From Nocardioides scoriae (GTDB lineage Bacteria; Actinomycetota; Actinomycetes; Propionibacteriales; Nocardioidaceae), in assembly GCF_900104965.1 (NCBI RefSeq), contig NZ_LT629757.1, positions 3,100,001-3,164,000 of the forward strand: 64,000 bases of DNA, read 5' to 3'. Position 1 is the first letter of the stretch. The number at the start of each line of letters is the position of its first letter. A program made the translations under genes and the position numbers. This document shows positions 15,026-23,277 of the stretch, one piece after another. The notes beneath the pieces are model-generated. The model was not told the DNA's origin and searched no databases. It was given only the letters and a program-made list of their open reading frames with translations.

Positions 15026-16273
15026 CTAGACCGGTCGCTTGCGAGCGGCGCGGGCGGCGAAGGAGCGCTGGCCCTGGCTGGCGCTCACCTTCTTGCCGTC
15101 GGCCGAGCGCGAGTCGTCCGAGCTGCCGCCGACCCCGCCGTACGCCCCGTCGTGACGTCCGGGCCGGTCCTTCGCGGCCCGCTTGGCCCGCCCGTCGACG
15201 TCGCCGTCGTCGAGCAGGGCGGCGGGCGCCGCCGACGAGGTCGCCTCCGGCTCGTCGTGGGAGTGGTCCGCGTCGTGCCCGTGGCCGTGGCCGTGCCCGT
15301 GGCCGTGGCCGCCGCGGCTGTCGGGGACGGTGCGGTTGGGGTCCACCAGCAGCGGGATGGCGCGGCGGGCCTTCTCGAGGTCGCGCTCGTACTTGACCAC
15401 GACGTTGAGCGTCGAGGACAGCACGTCGGCCGTCAGCTCCTCCACGCCGAGCACCGCGAGGGTGCGGGCCCAGTCGACGGTCTCGGAGATGCTGGGCGAC
15501 TTGCGCAGCTCCAGCTCGCGCAGGCCCCGCACGATCTCGACCAGACGCACGGCCAGCGACTCGGCCAGACCGGTGTCCTTGCTGCGGATGATGGCCAGCT
15601 CGCGCTCGGCGTCGGGGTAGTCGAGGAACAGGTGCAGGCAGCGCCGCTTGAGCGCCGCGGAGAGGTCGCGGGTGTTGTTGGAGGTCAGCACGACGTAGGG
15701 CAGGTGCTTGGCCCGGACGGTGCCGATCTCGGGGATGGAGATCTGGAACTCCGAGAGCAGCTCCAGCAGCACCGCCTCGAGGGCCTCGTCGGCCCGGTCG
15801 ACCTCGTCGATGAGCAGCACGACCGGCTCGTCGGAGTCGATGGCCTCCAGCAGCGGGCGCGGCGCGAGGAAGCGCTCGGAGAAGAACACGCTGTCCTGCG
15901 CGGCGATCCGCTCGACCGCCTCGTGCAGGTCGGCGGCGTCCTCGACCACCTGGCCGATCTTCTCGCGCAGGATCTGCGTGTAGAGCATCTGCTTGCCGTA
16001 GTCCCACTCGTAGAGCGCCTTGGTCTCGTCCTGCCCCTCGTAGCACTGCAGCCGCAGCAGCCGTCGGCCCGTCACGGCCGCCAGGCTGGTGGCCAGCTGG
16101 GTCTTGCCCACCCCCGCGGGGCCCTCGAGCAGCACCGGCTTGTCCAGCCGGGTCTGCAGGAACACGGTGGTGGCGAGGCGCTCGTCGGCGAAGTAGCCCG
16201 CGTCGGCGAAGCGCTCGAGGGTCTGGGCGACGCTGTCGAAGTCGGCGGGGCGGGGGGCGGCGGAGTCGGCCAC
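15026..16273 (-). CDS. MoxR-family AAA+ ATPase with His-rich tail
   Basis: A 415-aa AAA+ ATPase: Walker A GPAGVGKT (51-58), Walker B VVLLIDEVDRAD (151-162), sensor 1 VLTSNNTRD (about 194-202). After the ATPase core (to about residue 310) comes a tail with eight histidines in 17 residues (His323 to His339, mostly GH repeats), then a basic C-terminus ending RKRPV. MoxR proteins act as chaperones with VWA partners. The His tail suggests metal (Ni, Zn or Fe) binding or delivery to the neighbouring iron-type dehydrogenase (inference). GTG start with an AAAGGA ribosome site. Confidence 0.88.
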   Translation of the reverse strand: MADSAAPRPADFDSVAQTLERFADAGYFADERLATTVFLQTRLDKPVLLEGPAGVGKTQLATSLAAVTGRRLLRLQCYEGQDETKALYEWDYGKQMLYTQILREKIGQVVEDAADLHEAVERIAAQDSVFFSERFLAPRPLLEAIDSDEPVVLLIDEVDRADEALEAVLLELLSEFQISIPEIGTVRAKHLPYVVLTSNNTRDLSAALKRRCLHLFLDYPDAERELAIIRSKDTGLAESLAVRLVEIVRGLRELELRKSPSISETVDWARTLAVLGVEELTADVLSSTLNVVVKYERDLEKARRAIPLLVDPNRTVPDSRGGHGHGHGHGHGHDADHSHDEPEATSSAAPAALLDDGDVDGRAKRAAKDRPGRHDGAYGGVGGSSDDSRSADGKKVSASQGQRSFAARAARKRPV

Positions 16274-16314
16274 GGGTGTCCTTTGCGCGTCGTCGGGTGA
16301 GGCGGGTCGCCGGC

Positions 16315-16347
16315 CGGGCGCGTCGAGAGGGGGTCTCGACGCGCCCG
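16315..16347 (-). terminator. Strong hairpin terminator after the methanol dehydrogenase gene
   Basis: A perfect 14-bp stem (left arm CGGGCGCGTCGAGA, right arm TCTCGACGCGCCCG) with a five-base loop, 23 bp beyond the dehydrogenase stop on the minus strand and 42 bp before the MoxR start. It lacks a T tract. It should separate the abundant dehydrogenase mRNA from MoxR-VWA-mftM, allowing partial read-through. Confidence 0.8.
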
Positions 16348-16369
16348 ACCGGCGCAGGGGAGGGACGTC

Positions 16370-17662
16370 CTACTGCAGGAGGTCGTCCAGGTCGCCGTTC
16401 ATGCAGTGGTCCACGACGGGGCGGACCGTCTCGAACGTGCACTCCTTGGCGTTGCCGGGGGTGCAGGCGTCACCCAGCACGTGGTTCGTGATCCGGTCGA
16501 CGTCGGCGTCGTCGCCGCTGATCACCTTGGCGTCCTCGTAGAACTTCGTCGGGCCGGTGCCGAGGCGGTTCTTGGAGTAGGTGTCGCTGGTGACCTCGGT
16601 GAACTTCTCGGTGATGCCGACGTCGCGCAGCAGCCGGATCGAGGCGGCGAGCGCGGCCTCGGCGGCCTGGACGTCGGTCATGCCGTGGGTGTCGATGTCC
16701 ATCGCCCGGGCGATGTCGGCGAAGCGCTTGTACTGCGCCGGCATGTTGAACGCCCAGACCCGCGGCAGCGCGATCGCGTTGTTGAGGCCGTGGTGGGTGT
16801 CGTAGAAGGCCGACACGGCGTGCGAGATCGAGTGGATGATGCCCAGGCCACCGGAGTTGAAGGCCTGGGCGGCGATGTACTGCGCGTACATCATGCCCTC
16901 GCGGCCGGCCAGGTCCTGGCCGTTCCACACGGCCGCCCGCAGGTGCTGGTTGGTCAGCTTGATGGCGTGCAGCGCGTTGCCCAGCGACGGCTGGAAGTCC
17001 AGGCGCGAGACGTACGGCTCCGAGGCGTGGGCCAGCACGTCGAACCCGCACTGGGCGGTGTAGTCGACCGGGCAGTCGAAGTAGAGCACCGGGTCGTCGA
17101 TGGCCAGGGAGGTCACCGAGGCGTCGTCGAAGGCGACGTACTTGTGCGGGTTGTCGGGGTCGGTGGTGGTGTCGGTGATGACGTAGGCCCAGGAGGTCTC
17201 CGAGCCGGTGCCGGCCGTGGTCGAGACCGCGATGTGCGGCGGGTTCTTCGGGTTCTCGGACATGTTGAAGCCCTCGAACTCGTTGACGTTGCGGCCGTCG
17301 TGGGCGACCGAGACGCGGGCGCCCTTGCAGGCGTCGTGGGAGGAGCCGCCGCCGATCGAGACGAAGGAGTCGCAGGCGTTCTCCTGGTAGAGCGCCACCG
17401 AGTCCATGACGTTGTAGTCCTTGGGGTTGGACTCCACCTTGTCGTAGACCACCACCTCGAGGCCGTGGTACTTCATCGACTCCACGATCTTGTTCACGAT
17501 GTCGGTGCCGCGCAGGCCCGAGGTCATCACCAGGGTCTTCCTGAAGCCCAGCTTGAGGGCCTCCGGGCCGATCAGCTCGTGGGCTCCCGGCCCCATCAAG
17601 GCCCTGGGGAACGGGTGGAACTCCTTGATCGGGAACGGCTTGAGCAGCTCGTCTACCTGCAT
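16370..17662 (-). CDS. mno: NDMA-dependent (mycofactocin-linked) methanol dehydrogenase
   Basis: A 430-aa group III alcohol dehydrogenase whose N-terminus PFPIKEFHPFPRALMGPGAH is diagnostic of the actinobacterial NDMA-dependent methanol/alcohol dehydrogenases (Mno/Mdo). VSIGGGSSHDACKG (101-114) binds the tightly held nicotinamide cofactor, and HSISHAVSAFYDTHHGLNNA carries metal-site histidines. These decameric enzymes use bound NAD(P)H and pass electrons to mycofactocin rather than free NAD+. AAC/ATG-proximal AGGAGG gives a strong ribosome site. Neighbouring MoxR, VWA and mftM genes support the assignment. Substrate could be methanol, other primary alcohols or propanediol. Confidence 0.93.
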   Translation of the reverse strand: MQVDELLKPFPIKEFHPFPRALMGPGAHELIGPEALKLGFRKTLVMTSGLRGTDIVNKIVESMKYHGLEVVVYDKVESNPKDYNVMDSVALYQENACDSFVSIGGGSSHDACKGARVSVAHDGRNVNEFEGFNMSENPKNPPHIAVSTTAGTGSETSWAYVITDTTTDPDNPHKYVAFDDASVTSLAIDDPVLYFDCPVDYTAQCGFDVLAHASEPYVSRLDFQPSLGNALHAIKLTNQHLRAAVWNGQDLAGREGMMYAQYIAAQAFNSGGLGIIHSISHAVSAFYDTHHGLNNAIALPRVWAFNMPAQYKRFADIARAMDIDTHGMTDVQAAEAALAASIRLLRDVGITEKFTEVTSDTYSKNRLGTGPTKFYEDAKVISGDDADVDRITNHVLGDACTPGNAKECTFETVRPVVDHCMNGDLDDLLQ

Positions 17663-17850
17663 GGATGCCTCCTGGTTGGCGTCCGAGCGACGGTCGGTGG
17701 GCCGCTCGGTGGGCTGACCCCAGCGACGCTAGGACCGGGGGTGACGCACCGCACAGACGAGGACCCACAAACCGTGCGTACGCCGGTGCCCGGGCCCGCC
17801 ACCCGGCCACCCGGGACCTCCCCGACCGGGCAGGCAGGGGTGCCAGGTGG

Positions 17851-17906
17851 GGTGCCCGGTGAGGTGCCCGGTGAGGTGCCCGGTGCGGTGCCCGCTTGGT
17901 GCCCGG
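17851..17906. repeat. 12-bp tandem repeats GGTGCCCGGTGA
   Basis: Three contiguous 12-bp units (17851, 17863, 17875; the third ends in C) followed by two degenerate GGTGCCCG copies. They lie in the 269-bp divergent region between the methanol dehydrogenase and FUSC genes, ending 25 bp before the FUSC start. They may be binding sites or only slipped-strand repeats. Confidence 0.85.
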
Positions 17907-17931
17907 GGGGCGATCGGGGTACGACGGTGCG

Positions 17932-19203
17932 GTGAAGCAGCACGAGGCAGGGGCCGCGTCGACCGGCGCGGCGGGGTCCACGGACCCGGCAGGACCGATG
18001 GCGGGCGCCCGCGCCCGCGGGCAGGCGCGGGCCGACTCCGGGGGCGGCGTGCTCGGCCGGCTGCGCTCGCGGCTGGCGCACCTCGACCCGGTGCGGGTCG
18101 TCGACCTGGTGCAGACCGTCAAGACCGCCCTGGCCGGCGGCCTCGCGTGGTGGGTGGCGACCGACCTGGCCCACCTCGACCAGGCGTTCCTGGCGCCGTG
18201 GGCGGCCGTGCTGGTGGTCCACTCGACGATCTACAAGGCGGTCACGCGCGGCACCCAGCAGGTGGCGGCCACCTTCTTCGCGGTCTTCCTCGCCTTCGCG
18301 CTCGGCACCCTGCTCGGCTCGGGCCCCTGGGCGCTGGGCCTGCTCATCCTCGTGGGCTACCTCATCGGCCAGCTGCGCTGGGTCAAGGAGGAGGCCAGCA
18401 CCATCGCCACCACCGGCCTGGTGACGCTGGCCACCGGCTCGATCGCCCAGCCCGACCTGCTGGCCAGCCGGCTGATCGACACCGCGGTCGGCGTCGGCGT
18501 CGGCCTCGCGGTCAACCTGCTGGTCTGGCCGCCGCTGCGCGACCGGGCGGCGTGGTCGCACACCGAGCAGCTCCCCGGTGAGCTCGCCGAGGTGCTGCGC
18601 AAGACGGCCGAGGGGCTGGGCGAGGACCTCGACCCCCGGGAGACCAAGGCCTGGGTCCGCGACATCCGGCGCGTCGACGTCCACATCGACGAGGCCTGGC
18701 GGCTGCTGTGGCAGGCCAAGGAGAGCGGCCGGATGAACCCCCGCCGCTCCCAGCCCACCGGCACCCGCGAGCTGAAGAAGGTGCTCCACCAGCTCGAGCA
18801 GGGCGTGGCCGACTCGCTCAGCATGGCCCGCAACGTGGCCAGCAGCGCCGAGGACCGCACCGACTGGGACCCCGCCTTCCGCGAGCGGTGGCGGGCGATC
18901 GCGCTGAGCACGGCCGACGCGGTGCAGGACCAGGACCTCGAGACCCTCAAGGGGCTGTGCGACGACCTCGAGGAGATCACCCACGAGTTCGCCGACGCGC
19001 GGCTCTCGGCCGACGAGTGGCGCGAGTACGCCGGCCTGGTGATGAACCTGCGCAACGTGCACGACGCCCTCACCAGGGCCGTCGAGTGGGAGCTGGAGTC
19101 CACCCCCGACCGGCGCCGGAGCAAGCGCCAGCTCTCGCCGCAGGAGCTGCTGCGCCGCGAGCGCCGCTCCGCCCAGCGCCGGGCCTCGCGGTCCGGCTCG
19201 TAG
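17932..19203 (+). CDS. FUSC/aromatic acid exporter-like membrane protein
   Basis: A 423-aa protein. After a Gly/Ala-rich polar N-terminus (about 45 residues) there are about five to six hydrophobic segments (residues 65-195) with LDQAFLAPWAAVLVVHSTIYKAV, typical of FUSC/ArAE family transporters, then a long soluble helical domain (200-423) with a very basic end. The family exports aromatic acids or related compounds; the substrate here is unknown. Start GTG at 17932 is preferred (an ATG at 17998 is possible). It is divergent from the methanol dehydrogenase gene. Confidence 0.75.
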   Translation: MKQHEAGAASTGAAGSTDPAGPMAGARARGQARADSGGGVLGRLRSRLAHLDPVRVVDLVQTVKTALAGGLAWWVATDLAHLDQAFLAPWAAVLVVHSTIYKAVTRGTQQVAATFFAVFLAFALGTLLGSGPWALGLLILVGYLIGQLRWVKEEASTIATTGLVTLATGSIAQPDLLASRLIDTAVGVGVGLAVNLLVWPPLRDRAAWSHTEQLPGELAEVLRKTAEGLGEDLDPRETKAWVRDIRRVDVHIDEAWRLLWQAKESGRMNPRRSQPTGTRELKKVLHQLEQGVADSLSMARNVASSAEDRTDWDPAFRERWRAIALSTADAVQDQDLETLKGLCDDLEEITHEFADARLSADEWREYAGLVMNLRNVHDALTRAVEWELESTPDRRRSKRQLSPQELLRRERRSAQRRASRSGS

Positions 19204-19212
19204 GCTCGGCGC

Positions 19213-19641
19213 ATGCAGCTGCGACGCACCGTGCAGACCGACGCACCGCCCGAGCGGGTCTTCGCCTACCTGGCCGACTTCACCCACACCGAGGAGTGGG
19301 ACCCCGGCACCGTGCGCACCCACCGGGTCTCCGGCGACGGCGGCGTCGGCACGACGTACGCCAACACCTCGAGGTTCCTCGGCCGCGAGACCGACCTGAC
19401 CTACGAGGTGCTGCGCCACGAGCCCGACCGCGTGGTGCAGCTGCGCGGCCGCAACAAGACCGTGACGGCCCTCGACACCATGGAGATCGCCCCGCACGGC
19501 AGCGGGTCGACGGTCACCTACACCGCCGACTTCGAGTTCAGCGGTGTGGCCAGGTACGTCGCGCCGCTGCTGCGCCCGGCGCTGAAGAAGCTCGGCGACG
19601 AGGCCGAGGCCGGCCTGCGCACCCACCTCGGCCGGCTCTGA
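19213..19641 (+). CDS. SRPBCC family (polyketide cyclase/dehydrase-like) protein
   Basis: A 142-aa START/Bet v1-like fold protein. The N-terminal TDAPPERVFAYLADFTHTEEWDPGT and the C-terminal amphipathic helix region (FSGVARYVAPLLRPALKKLGDEAE) fit the SRPBCC pattern of a hydrophobic ligand pocket. The ligand is unknown. TAGGCT lies 6 nt before the ATG, so a leaderless mRNA is likely, although the gene is only 9 bp after FUSC. It is followed closely by the photolyase gene. Confidence 0.88.
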   Translation: MQLRRTVQTDAPPERVFAYLADFTHTEEWDPGTVRTHRVSGDGGVGTTYANTSRFLGRETDLTYEVLRHEPDRVVQLRGRNKTVTALDTMEIAPHGSGSTVTYTADFEFSGVARYVAPLLRPALKKLGDEAEAGLRTHLGRL

Positions 19642-19656
19642 GCAGGGCCGGGCACC

Positions 19657-21171
19657 GTGGCCGGGCAGACCACCCGCTGGTTGTTCGGCGACCAGCTCGG
19701 ACCGCACTTCGCCGACGACCACGACGGCGACTTCCTCCTGATCGAGTCGCGCCGGGTCTTCGCCCGCAAGCGCTACCACCGCGCCAAGGCCCACCTGGTG
19801 CTCTCGGCGATGCGCCACCGCGCGGTCGAGCTCGGGGACCGCGTCCGCTACGTGCAGTCCGACACCTACGTCGGCGGGCTGGGTCGGCGCACCCGCGACC
19901 TGCAGGTGGTCGCGCCCACGTCGTACGCCGCCCGCGACCTGGTCGACCGGCTCGTCGCGGACCCCGACCGGCCCCGTGACATCGAGCGGCTGGCTGCCCG
20001 CGGCTTCGTCACCAGCCAGGCCGACTTCGCCCACTGGGCCGAGGGGCGCGGCGGCAAGCGGCTGCTGATGGAGGACTTCTACCGCGACGCCCGGCGCCGC
20101 CACGGCGTGCTGCTCGAGGGCTCGTCCCCCGACCCGGAGGGCGGCCGGTGGAACCTCGACCACGAGAACCGCGAGCCCCCGCCGAAGGGAGCCACCACCC
20201 TCGGGGTCGACCCGCCGCCGTGGCCCGAGGAGGACGAGATCGACGCGGAGGTGCGCGCCGACCTCGACCGCTGGGAGGCCGACGGCGACGTGTCCTTCCT
20301 CGGCCAGGACGGGCCCCGGCTGTTCGCCGCCACCCGGGCCGAGGCCGAGGCCGTGCTCGACCACTTCCTGGCCCACCGGCTCGCGACCTTCGGCGCCCAC
20401 GAGGACGCCATCCTCGAGGGCGACCCCTGGATGTCGCACTCGATGCTGTCCGCGCCCATGAACCTCGGCCTGCTCGACCCGCTCGACGTCGTACGACGGG
20501 CCGAGGAGGTCTACCGCTCGGGTGACGTCCCGCTCGCGTCGGTCGAGGGCTTCGTCCGCCAGGTGATGGGCTGGCGCGACTACATCTGGCACCTCTACTG
20601 GCACCTCGGGCCCGACTACCGCCGTGGCAACGCCCTGCAGCACCGCCGCGAGCTGCCCGACTGGTTCGCCGAGCTCGACGGGTCGGCGACCCGGGCGCGC
20701 TGCCTCTCGCACACCCTCGACGGCGTCGCCGAGCGCGGCTGGGTGCACCACATCCCGCGGCTGATGGTGCTCGGCAGCTACGGCCTGCAGCGCGGCTGGT
20801 CGCCGCAGGAGCTGACCGACTGGTTCCACCGCGCCTTCGTCGACGGCTACGACTGGGTGATGGTGCCCAACGTGGTCGGGATGTCGCAGCACGCCGACGG
20901 CGGGGTGCTGGCCACCAAGCCCTACACCTCGGGCGGCGCCTACCTCAACAAGATGTCGGACCACTGCGGGTCCTGCGAGCTGAAGCCGACGGTGCGCGTC
21001 GGGGACGACGCCTGCCCCTTCACCGCCGGCTACTGGTGGTTCCTCGACCGCCACCGCGAGGAGCTCGGTGCCAACCAGCGGATGGCGCGCGCCGTCAACG
21101 GCCTCGGCCGCCTCAAGGACCTGCCCGAGCTCGTCGAGCAGGAGGAGCGGCGCGGCAGCAGCGCGCCCTGA
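19657..21171 (+). CDS. Cryptochrome/photolyase-related FeS-BCP (prokaryotic (6-4) photolyase type)
   Basis: A 504-aa protein beginning TTRWLFGDQLGPHF, the signature of the iron-sulfur bacterial cryptochrome/photolyase group. Four cysteines, Cys349 (RARCLSH), Cys437, Cys440 and Cys453 (CGSCELKP...DAC), have exactly the spacing of the [4Fe-4S] ligands of Agrobacterium PhrB (350, 438, 441, 454). Known members bind FAD and a lumazine antenna and repair (6-4) photoproducts. GTG start, 15 bp after the SRPBCC stop, so probably co-transcribed. The 3' end meets a long repeat array. Confidence 0.92.
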   Translation: MAGQTTRWLFGDQLGPHFADDHDGDFLLIESRRVFARKRYHRAKAHLVLSAMRHRAVELGDRVRYVQSDTYVGGLGRRTRDLQVVAPTSYAARDLVDRLVADPDRPRDIERLAARGFVTSQADFAHWAEGRGGKRLLMEDFYRDARRRHGVLLEGSSPDPEGGRWNLDHENREPPPKGATTLGVDPPPWPEEDEIDAEVRADLDRWEADGDVSFLGQDGPRLFAATRAEAEAVLDHFLAHRLATFGAHEDAILEGDPWMSHSMLSAPMNLGLLDPLDVVRRAEEVYRSGDVPLASVEGFVRQVMGWRDYIWHLYWHLGPDYRRGNALQHRRELPDWFAELDGSATRARCLSHTLDGVAERGWVHHIPRLMVLGSYGLQRGWSPQELTDWFHRAFVDGYDWVMVPNVVGMSQHADGGVLATKPYTSGGAYLNKMSDHCGSCELKPTVRVGDDACPFTAGYWWFLDRHREELGANQRMARAVNGLGRLKDLPELVEQEERRGSSAP

Positions 21172-21177
21172 GCCGCC

Positions 21178-21388
21178 GCCGAGCGGGCGATGGCAGCCCG
21201 CCGCGAGACGCCGAGCGGGCGATTGCGGCCCGCCGGGAGACGCCGATCGGGCGATTGCAGCACGCTGTGGCGCGCCGAGCGGGCGATTGCCGCACGCGCG
21301 GCGTACGACGATCGCCCGGTCGGCGTCGTGCGGCGTACGACGATCGCCCGGTCGGTGTCGTGGGGCGTACGACGATCGCCCGGTCGGC
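21178..21388. repeat. Head-to-head array of seven 32-bp repeats
   Basis: Four direct units (starting 21178, 21210, 21242, 21274; core GCCGAGCGGGCGATTGC) are followed by three units in the opposite orientation (21293-21324, 21325-21356, 21357-21388; core GGCGTACGACGATCGCCCGG). Within each block the period is exactly 32 bp and no spacers separate the units. The array fills the gap between the convergent photolyase and TspO-like genes. A weaker related copy may lie at about 21409-21424 inside the TspO-like 3' end. Confidence 0.9.
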
Positions 21389-21391
21389 GGG

Positions 21392-22201
21392 CTAGCGCGT
21401 GCCGGGACCGCCCGCTCGGCGGAGGAGGAGGGCGGCGCCGACCGTGACCACGGCGGCGGCCACTGCCGCCACCGCGGTCGGGGTCGACGCGGGCGAGGCC
21501 TGGGTGCGGCCGACGGCGATCCAGACCAGGCCCCAGGCGCTGGCGGCCGCGACCGACCAGCGGGCGCCGAGGCGGCCGGCGAGCACGACGCCGAGCGCGG
21601 CGACGACGGCCAGCACGAGGACGGCGGCGACCTCGGCGACCAGCCGGGAGGGCTCGACCCCGCTGGCGACCAGGGCCGCCGTGACGTTGGCGCACACCGC
21701 GACGCACACCCAGCCGAGGTAGAGGCCGAAGGTGCCGTCGACCACGACCCGCTCCACGGTCCCGCCGGCAGGACGGCCGCTGAGGCGGCGCACCAGCACG
21801 CCGAGCGTGGCCACGAGCGCCACGATGACGCCGACGCTGACCCAGATCCAGCCCTGCTGGGTGACCAGCAACCAGGCCGCGTTGAGCACCATCGAGGCGG
21901 CGGCCAGCCATCCGACCGAGCGGGCACGCGGGTCGCTCGCGCGGCCGGGCAGCCACTGCCAGACGGTGTACGCCGCGAGACCGGCGTACACCACCGACCA
22001 GATCGAGAACGCCGGGCCGGCCGGGGCGAGCAGCGTGGCCTCGGAGGAGAGCGCACCGCCCGAGGACTCCGCGACCCGGGTGCCGAGCACGCCCACGCCC
22101 ACGAGGGTGCCGAGGACGCAGAACACCTCGGCCAGGGTGACGCCGACCTGGCGCACGCGGTCGGAGGGGAGGGGCCGGGTGGCGGTCGCGGTGGGCTCCA
22201 T
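21392..22201 (-). CDS. TspO/MBR-related tryptophan-rich membrane protein
   Basis: A 269-aa membrane protein with about eight hydrophobic segments. Segment 58-85 contains PAGPAFSIWSVVYAGLAAY, which resembles the TspO/MBR signature (Pro-rich turn, then W and Y in the second helix). It is longer than classical TspO (about 160 aa), as in the extended bacterial group. Ligand (porphyrin, sterol or other) unknown. The ATG follows a CACCAT box by 6 nt on the minus strand, suggesting a leaderless start, divergent from the SDR gene. Confidence 0.65.
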   Translation of the reverse strand: MEPTATATRPLPSDRVRQVGVTLAEVFCVLGTLVGVGVLGTRVAESSGGALSSEATLLAPAGPAFSIWSVVYAGLAAYTVWQWLPGRASDPRARSVGWLAAASMVLNAAWLLVTQQGWIWVSVGVIVALVATLGVLVRRLSGRPAGGTVERVVVDGTFGLYLGWVCVAVCANVTAALVASGVEPSRLVAEVAAVLVLAVVAALGVVLAGRLGARWSVAAASAWGLVWIAVGRTQASPASTPTAVAAVAAAVVTVGAALLLRRAGGPGTR

Positions 22202-22281
22202 GCGGTCATGGTGACGCTCGCCACCAAGCGGACGTGGCGACGCCGGGACCCCGGTGGGGGCCGCTGACTACGGTGACGCGC

Positions 22282-23253
22282 ATGACCCCGCTTCCCCACG
22301 TCCTCGCCCGCGGCGTCGACACCCTGCTCGACCGCACCGTCGCCCCCGGCTTCACCCGGGTCGGCCCGGCCGTGCGCCGGCGGCTGCCGACCTGGCCCGA
22401 CGACCCGGCCCCCGGGGCGCTCGCCGGGCGCACGGTCGCCGTCACCGGCGCCACCTCCGGGCTCGGCCTGACCGCCGCGGAGGGCATGGCCCGGTTGGGG
22501 GCGCGGGTCCGGCTGGTGGTGCGCGACGTCGAGAAGGGCGAGCGGGTGCGCGCGCAGCTGCTCGCGGACGTGCCCGGCACCGACGTCGCCGTCGACCGCT
22601 GCGACGTGGCCGACCTCGACGACGTGCGCCGCTTCGCGGCCGAGCTCGACGTGGACCGCCTCGACGTCCTGGTCCACAACGCCGGCGCGCTGCCGGCCGA
22701 GCGCACCGAGTCGCCGCAGGGCCACGAGCTGACGATGGCGGTGCACGTGCTCGGACCGGTGCTGATGACCGAGCTGCTGCGCGAGCGGCTCGCCGGCCAC
22801 GACGCCCGGGTGGTGCTGGTGACCTCGGGCGGGATGTACGCCCAGGGCCTGCGCGCCGACGACCCGGCGTACCGCTGCGGCGACTACTCCGGCACCACGG
22901 CGTACGCCCGGTCCAAGCGCGCGCAGGTCGAGCTGCTGCCGCTGCTGGCCTCGCGCTGGGCGGGCCAGCAGGTCGGCGTGCACGCGAGCCACCCCGGCTG
23001 GGCCGACACCCCCGGCGTGGTCGAGTCCCTGCCCGGCTTCCACCGCGTGGTCGGGCGGCTGCTGCGCGACCCGGCCGAGGGCGCCGACACCACGGTGTGG
23101 CTCTCGGCCGTCCAGCCGGCGCCGCGCTCGGGCCAGCTGTGGCACGACCGGCGGGCGCGGCCCACGCACCTGCTGCGCCGCACCCGCACGCCGGACGCCG
23201 AGCGCGACCGGATGTGGGACTGGGTGCGCGCCACGACCGGCCTCGACGGCTGA
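22282..23253 (+). CDS. SDR-family NAD(P)-dependent oxidoreductase
   Basis: A 323-aa short-chain dehydrogenase. TGATSGLGLTAAEG is the Rossmann glycine motif (about residue 55), HNAGALP the structural NAG-like motif, VLVTSGG gives the catalytic Ser region, and YARSK supplies Tyr and Lys. Its N-terminal extension and C-terminal part resemble DHRS12-like reductases acting on lipids or ketones; the substrate is unknown. The ATG lies 7 nt after TACGGT (leaderless pattern). Confidence 0.88.
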   Translation: MTPLPHVLARGVDTLLDRTVAPGFTRVGPAVRRRLPTWPDDPAPGALAGRTVAVTGATSGLGLTAAEGMARLGARVRLVVRDVEKGERVRAQLLADVPGTDVAVDRCDVADLDDVRRFAAELDVDRLDVLVHNAGALPAERTESPQGHELTMAVHVLGPVLMTELLRERLAGHDARVVLVTSGGMYAQGLRADDPAYRCGDYSGTTAYARSKRAQVELLPLLASRWAGQQVGVHASHPGWADTPGVVESLPGFHRVVGRLLRDPAEGADTTVWLSAVQPAPRSGQLWHDRRARPTHLLRRTRTPDAERDRMWDWVRATTGLDG

Positions 23254-23277
23254 GCCCCGCCGCCCTAGGTTGGGCGG

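Noticed and set aside
21178-21388. Regular 32-bp periodicity looked like a CRISPR array
   Set aside because: Units abut with no spacers, are imperfect, and flip orientation midway; no cas gene is nearby.
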